DNA from: Filomicrobium sp.
GTDB lineage: Bacteria; Pseudomonadota; Alphaproteobacteria; Rhizobiales; Hyphomicrobiaceae
Assembly (NCBI GenBank): GCA_017792465.1
Contig: CP051234.1
Location: 3,132,501 to 3,196,500, forward strand
Reading direction: 5' to 3'
Length of the DNA: 64,000 nt
A program made the translations under genes and the position numbers. The notes under the pieces were generated by a model. It was given only the letters and a program-made list of their open reading frames with translations, did no database searches and had not been told where the DNA came from. Numbering within the stretch: the stretch's first letter is position 1; every line of letters begins with the position of its first letter. Shown here piece after piece: positions 60,144-64,000 of this stretch.

Positions 60144-61799
60144 ATGGAATTCGCAACGCAATTATTCATCGAACTTGCACCGGTCTACGACGCGGTTGTT
60201 ATCGGTTCCGGATATGGTGGTGGCGTTGCGGCTTCGCGTTTGTCGCGTATGGGATTTAATGTTGCGGTCCTGGAGCAGGGTCGAAATTGGCAGCCTGGAG
60301 ATTTTCCAACAACGGTCAATGAGCAGCGCAAGCTCACGCGACTTGGCGGCCGGTTGCCGGGCATCGGCGATCCGACGGGGCTATACCGACTGACTGTCGG
60401 ACGTGGCCTATCCGTCGTTGCGGCCACAGGCCTTGGCGGGGGATCGCTCATCAACGCCGGTGTCGCCTTGCGGCCCGACGCGGATCGATTGCGTCGGAAC
60501 GGATGGCCGACCGCTGTCACCAGCGACGGCCTTCTTGGGCAAGGTCTCAATCGGGCGGAAGTCATGCTGGGTGTCGCGCCGGCGCCGCGGCCGGAGCGCT
60601 TTGCCAAGTTTGAAGGAATGCGGCGTGCTGCAGAGGCGGCTGGCTGCCGTGCGCAATTGCCATCGATGACAATCGCCCACAGTGCCGGATGCAATTCGGC
60701 CGGTGTGATGCAGAACGCGTGCGAGTATTGCGGCGACTGCTGGTCAGGCTGCAATGCAGGCGCAAAGGGAACAGTCGGCATTACCTATATCGCCGATGCG
60801 CAAAACCATGGCGCGGACGTCTTTTGTGAATGCCGGGCCGAGGCGATTTCCAAGGTCGGCGACGGCTGGGAAGTCGTCGTGCAGGAGCTCAAAGGTCAGA
60901 AGCGCCGGAGCACGGTCAAGTCCAAAATTGTCGTTCTGGCCGCCGGCACTATGGGGACCAACGAATTGCTGCTGCGGGCGCGTGATCGCGGCCTGCCACT
61001 TTCCAGCATGCTTGGTGAGAAGTTCTCGGCCAACGGGGATGACCTGGTCCTGGCGTCTGGTCTTGATAAGTCCGTGAATGCGATCGCGACAGGTTATCCA
61101 CCGCACGCCTCAAAAGGGCATCCGCTCGTCGGTCCGCACAGTATGTCGCTGATCGATCTTAGTGATGAGCAGGGTCCGCTTTGTTTGCATGAAGGGACGA
61201 TGCTCAGAGTGATGGCGATGCTGGCGCCATTGCGCGCGGTCCTTGGGTTGGATTTCGGTCGCGCGATGAGGCTCCTGCGTAGCGGCATCTATGGCGACGA
61301 GCAAAGTCGGACGCAGATCTTCTATATCGTTGGGTCTGATCGCGGAGACGGAAAGCTGCGGTTGCGCAAAGACAACGTCATCGTTGAATGGCCAGGCTAC
61401 AGCAAAGACCCCGCGCGCGTGCGGGCCGAAGAGAAGGTTAAGTCGGTTATCGAAGGGATGGGGGGCGTCTTTCAGTCCAACCCGTTCGTCATGCGTGCGT
61501 TCGGCGGCAATCGCATCATCGCTCATCCGCTTGGCGGTTGTGCAATGGGTGACACCGTCCATGACGGCGTTGTGGCGCATGACGGCCGCGTATTCGATCC
61601 GACGAAAGGCAGCATGGGCGTCCATGAGGGGCTTTATGTTTGTGATGGGGCAGCGATCCCGAATTCGGTTGGAGTGAGCCCATTGCTGACGATCACGGGG
61701 CTTGCCGAGAGGGCGATGATATTGGCGGCTGCGCGCTACGAGCGGAAGCTCGATACCACGCCAAAGTTCGTCCATCCGCAAGTCCAGGCTGTCGGCTAG
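60144..61799 (+). CDS. GMC-family oxidoreductase with ferredoxin-like cysteine motif
   Basis: 551 residues from ATG 60144; the frame extends upstream but the FAD fold begins here. FAD-binding YDAVVIGSGYGGGVAASRL (about 15-33), VAATGLGGGSLINAGVA, and C-terminal HPLGGCAMGD. Residues 193-203 read CEYCGDCWSGC, a C-x2-C-x2-C-x3-C motif as in cluster-binding loops of some cholesterol oxidase-like GMC proteins. No signal peptide. Substrate likely a sterol, alcohol or gluconate-type compound; not assignable. No cytochrome subunit gene is next to it. Confidence 0.85.
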   Translation: MEFATQLFIELAPVYDAVVIGSGYGGGVAASRLSRMGFNVAVLEQGRNWQPGDFPTTVNEQRKLTRLGGRLPGIGDPTGLYRLTVGRGLSVVAATGLGGGSLINAGVALRPDADRLRRNGWPTAVTSDGLLGQGLNRAEVMLGVAPAPRPERFAKFEGMRRAAEAAGCRAQLPSMTIAHSAGCNSAGVMQNACEYCGDCWSGCNAGAKGTVGITYIADAQNHGADVFCECRAEAISKVGDGWEVVVQELKGQKRRSTVKSKIVVLAAGTMGTNELLLRARDRGLPLSSMLGEKFSANGDDLVLASGLDKSVNAIATGYPPHASKGHPLVGPHSMSLIDLSDEQGPLCLHEGTMLRVMAMLAPLRAVLGLDFGRAMRLLRSGIYGDEQSRTQIFYIVGSDRGDGKLRLRKDNVIVEWPGYSKDPARVRAEEKVKSVIEGMGGVFQSNPFVMRAFGGNRIIAHPLGGCAMGDTVHDGVVAHDGRVFDPTKGSMGVHEGLYVCDGAAIPNSVGVSPLLTITGLAERAMILAAARYERKLDTTPKFVHPQVQAVG

Positions 61800-62169
61800 G
61801 CGCCTTGTCGGTCCTCTTGAGCCGGGGCTCGGGCGGCTTTCTTTTCCTATTTGCCAAGGCTTGCCGGACCACGTGCGCCAGCAGAAACGCCAGATGCGAC
61901 AAAACGGTCGCGCGGTGTGCCGCACCGGCCGCATTTGCTGAGCGTTTGCGTTTTTCATTGCCCCTTTTTTCAGTGCGCAAACCCGATAAATCCCGGGATT
62001 TCATCGCCATTGCCGACCTTTGGGTTTTAGGTTTGCAGGTGCTTCGGATCGTTAGTGCCCGTTGCCGCCCCTTCCCGCCGTCGCGAATATTGATCATTGC
62101 CAATGCGGAGCTTGTTCTTGTTCCCTAGAAGGCCTGATTTGAAATCTCGACACGCGGACGGCATGCACC
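61800..62169. other. Intergenic region upstream of the RND operon
   Basis: About 370 bases, no gene or clear regulatory element recognised; the promoter of the efflux operon should be here. Confidence 0.35.
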
Positions 62170-63240
62170 ATGACTTCAGGACCAACGATACCCCCATTCC
62201 GGCTTCGGGAGGTGGCTGCGAGAACTCTCATGAGACTTGCGGCGATGACGGTCGTTTGCGCAGTTTCTCTGGCTCCGGCTTCGGCATTTGCTGCTGAAGG
62301 CTATCAAGTTCGCCTCAGCGATGTTGAGGATCTAAAGGCCGTCTTTGCGACGGTCCGTAGTAAGGATCTGACGGAAGCGCGTGTGCGCACGCCGGGAACG
62401 GTTGTGTCTCTCAAGGTTGATGAAGGCGTCGAGGTGAAAGCGGGAGAAGTCCTCGCAGTTGTCACCGATCCCAAGATCGCCTTGAAGATCAAGGCGCTCG
62501 ATGCGCAGATCGTGGCGCTTGAATCGCGGATTGAGACGGCCAAGGCCGATTACGATCGGGCACTACAACTTCAACGCCGGGGCGTCACACCGCAATCGCG
62601 TGTCGACCAGCTGAAGACCACGCTTGATGTCGCGACGAATGATCTGGTCGCCACCCGTGCCGAGCGCCAAGTATCAGAGACGCAAACAACAGAAGGTGAA
62701 GTCTTGGCTCCGGCGGCGGGCCGTGTGCTCAAGGTTCCGCTGACAGTTGGCAGTGTCGTGATGGCGGGCGAAAGCGTGGCGTCGATTGCGGCGAATGAAT
62801 TCCTGCTGCGCATCGAGCTTCCAGAGCGGCATGCGCGTTTCATCAAGGTTGGCGACAAGATCAAGGTCGGCGCCAGAGGATTGGGCTTGGATGCCAAGGC
62901 GACGACGGAGGGCCGGATCCTCCAGGTCTATCCCGAACTGCAGTCTGGACGGGTAATTGCGGATGCGGAAGTTCCCGGTTTGAGCGATTACTTCGTTGGC
63001 GAACGCGCGCGGGTCTGGATTTCTGTTGGCAAGCGTCAGGCGATTGTTGTTCCTTCCGACTACATTTTCACCCGTTTCGGCCAGGATTTTGCGCGCGTTG
63101 TCGCGGTAGACGGTAAGCCGATCGACGTTGTGGTGCAGCTTGGCCAGGAGGTTTCGCTCGAAGGACATGGCAGGGCGCGCGAAGTCCTGGCAGGCCTCGT
63201 TGCAGGCGATGAAATTCTACCCGTGAAGAGCGCGCCATGA
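62170..63240 (+). CDS. RND efflux periplasmic adaptor (membrane fusion protein)
   Basis: 356 residues from ATG 62170, or 336 from ATG 62230, where a clean signal peptide (MRLAAMTVVCAVSLAPASAFA) begins. Lipoyl half (ARVRTPGTVVSLKVDEGVEVK), alpha-hairpin (about 105-165, IVALESRIETAKADYDRALQLQ), second lipoyl half (APAAGRVLKVPLTVGS), beta-barrel and membrane-proximal domain. It joins the RND permease encoded next to an outer membrane factor. Overlaps the permease gene by ATGA. Confidence 0.9.
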   Translation: MTSGPTIPPFRLREVAARTLMRLAAMTVVCAVSLAPASAFAAEGYQVRLSDVEDLKAVFATVRSKDLTEARVRTPGTVVSLKVDEGVEVKAGEVLAVVTDPKIALKIKALDAQIVALESRIETAKADYDRALQLQRRGVTPQSRVDQLKTTLDVATNDLVATRAERQVSETQTTEGEVLAPAAGRVLKVPLTVGSVVMAGESVASIAANEFLLRIELPERHARFIKVGDKIKVGARGLGLDAKATTEGRILQVYPELQSGRVIADAEVPGLSDYFVGERARVWISVGKRQAIVVPSDYIFTRFGQDFARVVAVDGKPIDVVVQLGQEVSLEGHGRAREVLAGLVAGDEILPVKSAP

Positions 63241-64000
63241 GCGAACAAGACCCCCACACCACCGCCCGGCTTGGCATTTCGGGCTGGCTGACACGCGCGT
63301 TCATCCAGTCACCGCTGACGCCGCTCATGCTGATCGCCGCTATTGCGCTCGGCGTGCTGGCGCTGGTCGCCCTGCCGCGCGAAGAAGAGCCGCAGATTTC
63401 GGTTCCGCTTGTCGATATCCACGTGCAGGTCGACGGGCTCAAGGCGGAAGACGCGGTGCGGCTCGTGACCGAGCCGCTGGAAACGATCGTCAAGTCGATC
63501 AACGGTGTCGAGCACGTCTATTCCAATACGCTTGACGATCAGGTTCTCGTGACGGCTCGGTTTCTGGTCGGGACGTCTTCTGATGAAGCCATCCTGCGGG
63601 TGCATGAAAAGATCCGCGCGAATTTCGATCGCATTCCAATCGGCATCCCTGAGCCGTTGATCGTTGGGCGCGGCATCGATGACGTTGCAATCGTGACGTT
63701 GACGCTGGTGCCAAAGCCGGAAGCGGCTGACCGCTATCCAGACAATGCGCTTTATCATCTGGCCGACAATCTCCAGATCGAGCTCGCCAAGCTTGATGAC
63801 GTTGGACTGTCCTACGTTGTTGGTGGCCGGCCCGACCAAATCCGGGTCGAGCCTGATCCTGAGAAATTATCGCTTTATGGCGTGACGCTGGCTCAGCTCG
63901 TCGGCAAGATCCGTGAAGCAAACCGGTCGTTCCTTGCGGGCCGCGTTTTGGACAAGGGCCAAAGTATTCCGGTTTCCGCCGGTCAGACGCTTAATGGCGT
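63237..64000 (+). CDS. RND efflux transporter permease, N-terminal part (cut by window edge)
   Basis: Open from ATG 63237 to the window end (254 codons of an expected ~1030). SPLTPLMLIAAIALGVLALVALPREEEPQISVP gives the first membrane helix and the start of the periplasmic porter domain (EAILRVHEKIRANFDR, DDVGLSYVVGGRPDQIRVEPDPEKL). MexF/AcrB-like proton-driven pump. Substrate unknown. The companion adaptor is directly upstream. Confidence 0.9.
   Translation, partial: MSEQDPHTTARLGISGWLTRAFIQSPLTPLMLIAAIALGVLALVALPREEEPQISVPLVDIHVQVDGLKAEDAVRLVTEPLETIVKSINGVEHVYSNTLDDQVLVTARFLVGTSSDEAILRVHEKIRANFDRIPIGIPEPLIVGRGIDDVAIVTLTLVPKPEAADRYPDNALYHLADNLQIELAKLDDVGLSYVVGGRPDQIRVEPDPEKLSLYGVTLAQLVGKIREANRSFLAGRVLDKGQSIPVSAGQTLNG

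Overview
The window looks like chromosome of a GC-rich alphaproteobacterium. The best guess is Hyphomicrobiales, possibly a Hyphomicrobium-like methylotroph. This rests on gene families (DUF2849, DUF934-CysH, DUF2244, DUF1194, PQQ alcohol oxidation, a lanmodulin relative) and not on a marker gene. There is one tRNA, no rRNA, no insertion sequence, no phage and no CRISPR. Both edges cut genes: a GntR-type regulator on the left and an RND pump permease on the right.

Layout. 1-7 kb: GntR regulator (partial), chemotaxis methylesterase CheB, a methyl-accepting chemotaxis protein, an RlpA-like lipoprotein and a PilZ protein. 7.4-21.7 kb: an export locus with a TolC-like outer membrane protein, a periplasmic adaptor, a second adaptor with a cytoplasmic GAF-like region, and an M50 metallopeptidase/HlyD fusion. 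It ends in a 2668-residue repeat protein that is the likely cargo. No ABC transporter ATPase is present. 21.7-27.8 kb: a Rossmann/DoxX-like fusion with a DUF2269 membrane protein, small secreted proteins, and an 832-residue secreted protein whose last ~380 residues contain no acidic residue.

28.3-39.3 kb is a PQQ alcohol oxidation island. It holds two PQQ-associated accessory proteins (rhodanese-like CxxxCW and beta-propeller) divergent from cytochrome c550 (PedF type), a periplasmic binding protein, a SoxYZ-like carrier, a metallo-hydrolase and an ExaF/PedH-like quinoprotein alcohol dehydrogenase carrying the extra aspartate of lanthanide enzymes. A LuxR-type response regulator, a hybrid histidine kinase and a FIST sensor protein follow. 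39.4-41.5 kb: a DUF1194 protein and two near-identical small Cys-rich secreted proteins. 41.8-46.1 kb: a sulfate assimilation operon (ferredoxin, siroheme methyltransferase, DUF2849, sulfite reductase, DUF934-APS reductase fusion).

46.5-55.7 kb: a flavoprotein, HisF, a divergent lanmodulin-like EF-hand protein, endonuclease III with a histone-like tail, DUF2244, an AraC-Ogt alkyltransferase, LeuD, a putative zinc protease and a methyltransferase. 56.0-64.0 kb: tRNA-Arg(CCU), a hairpin repeat cluster, a cupin, a two-component pair, a GMC oxidoreductase with a ferredoxin-like cysteine motif, and the start of an RND efflux operon.

The most interesting items are: (i) the lanmodulin homologue with eroded metal loops in the same window as a lanthanide-type alcohol dehydrogenase; (ii) the ABC-less TolC/HlyD/M50 locus with its giant DUF4347 protein; (iii) the charge-segregated Lys/Ala/Arg-rich secreted protein.
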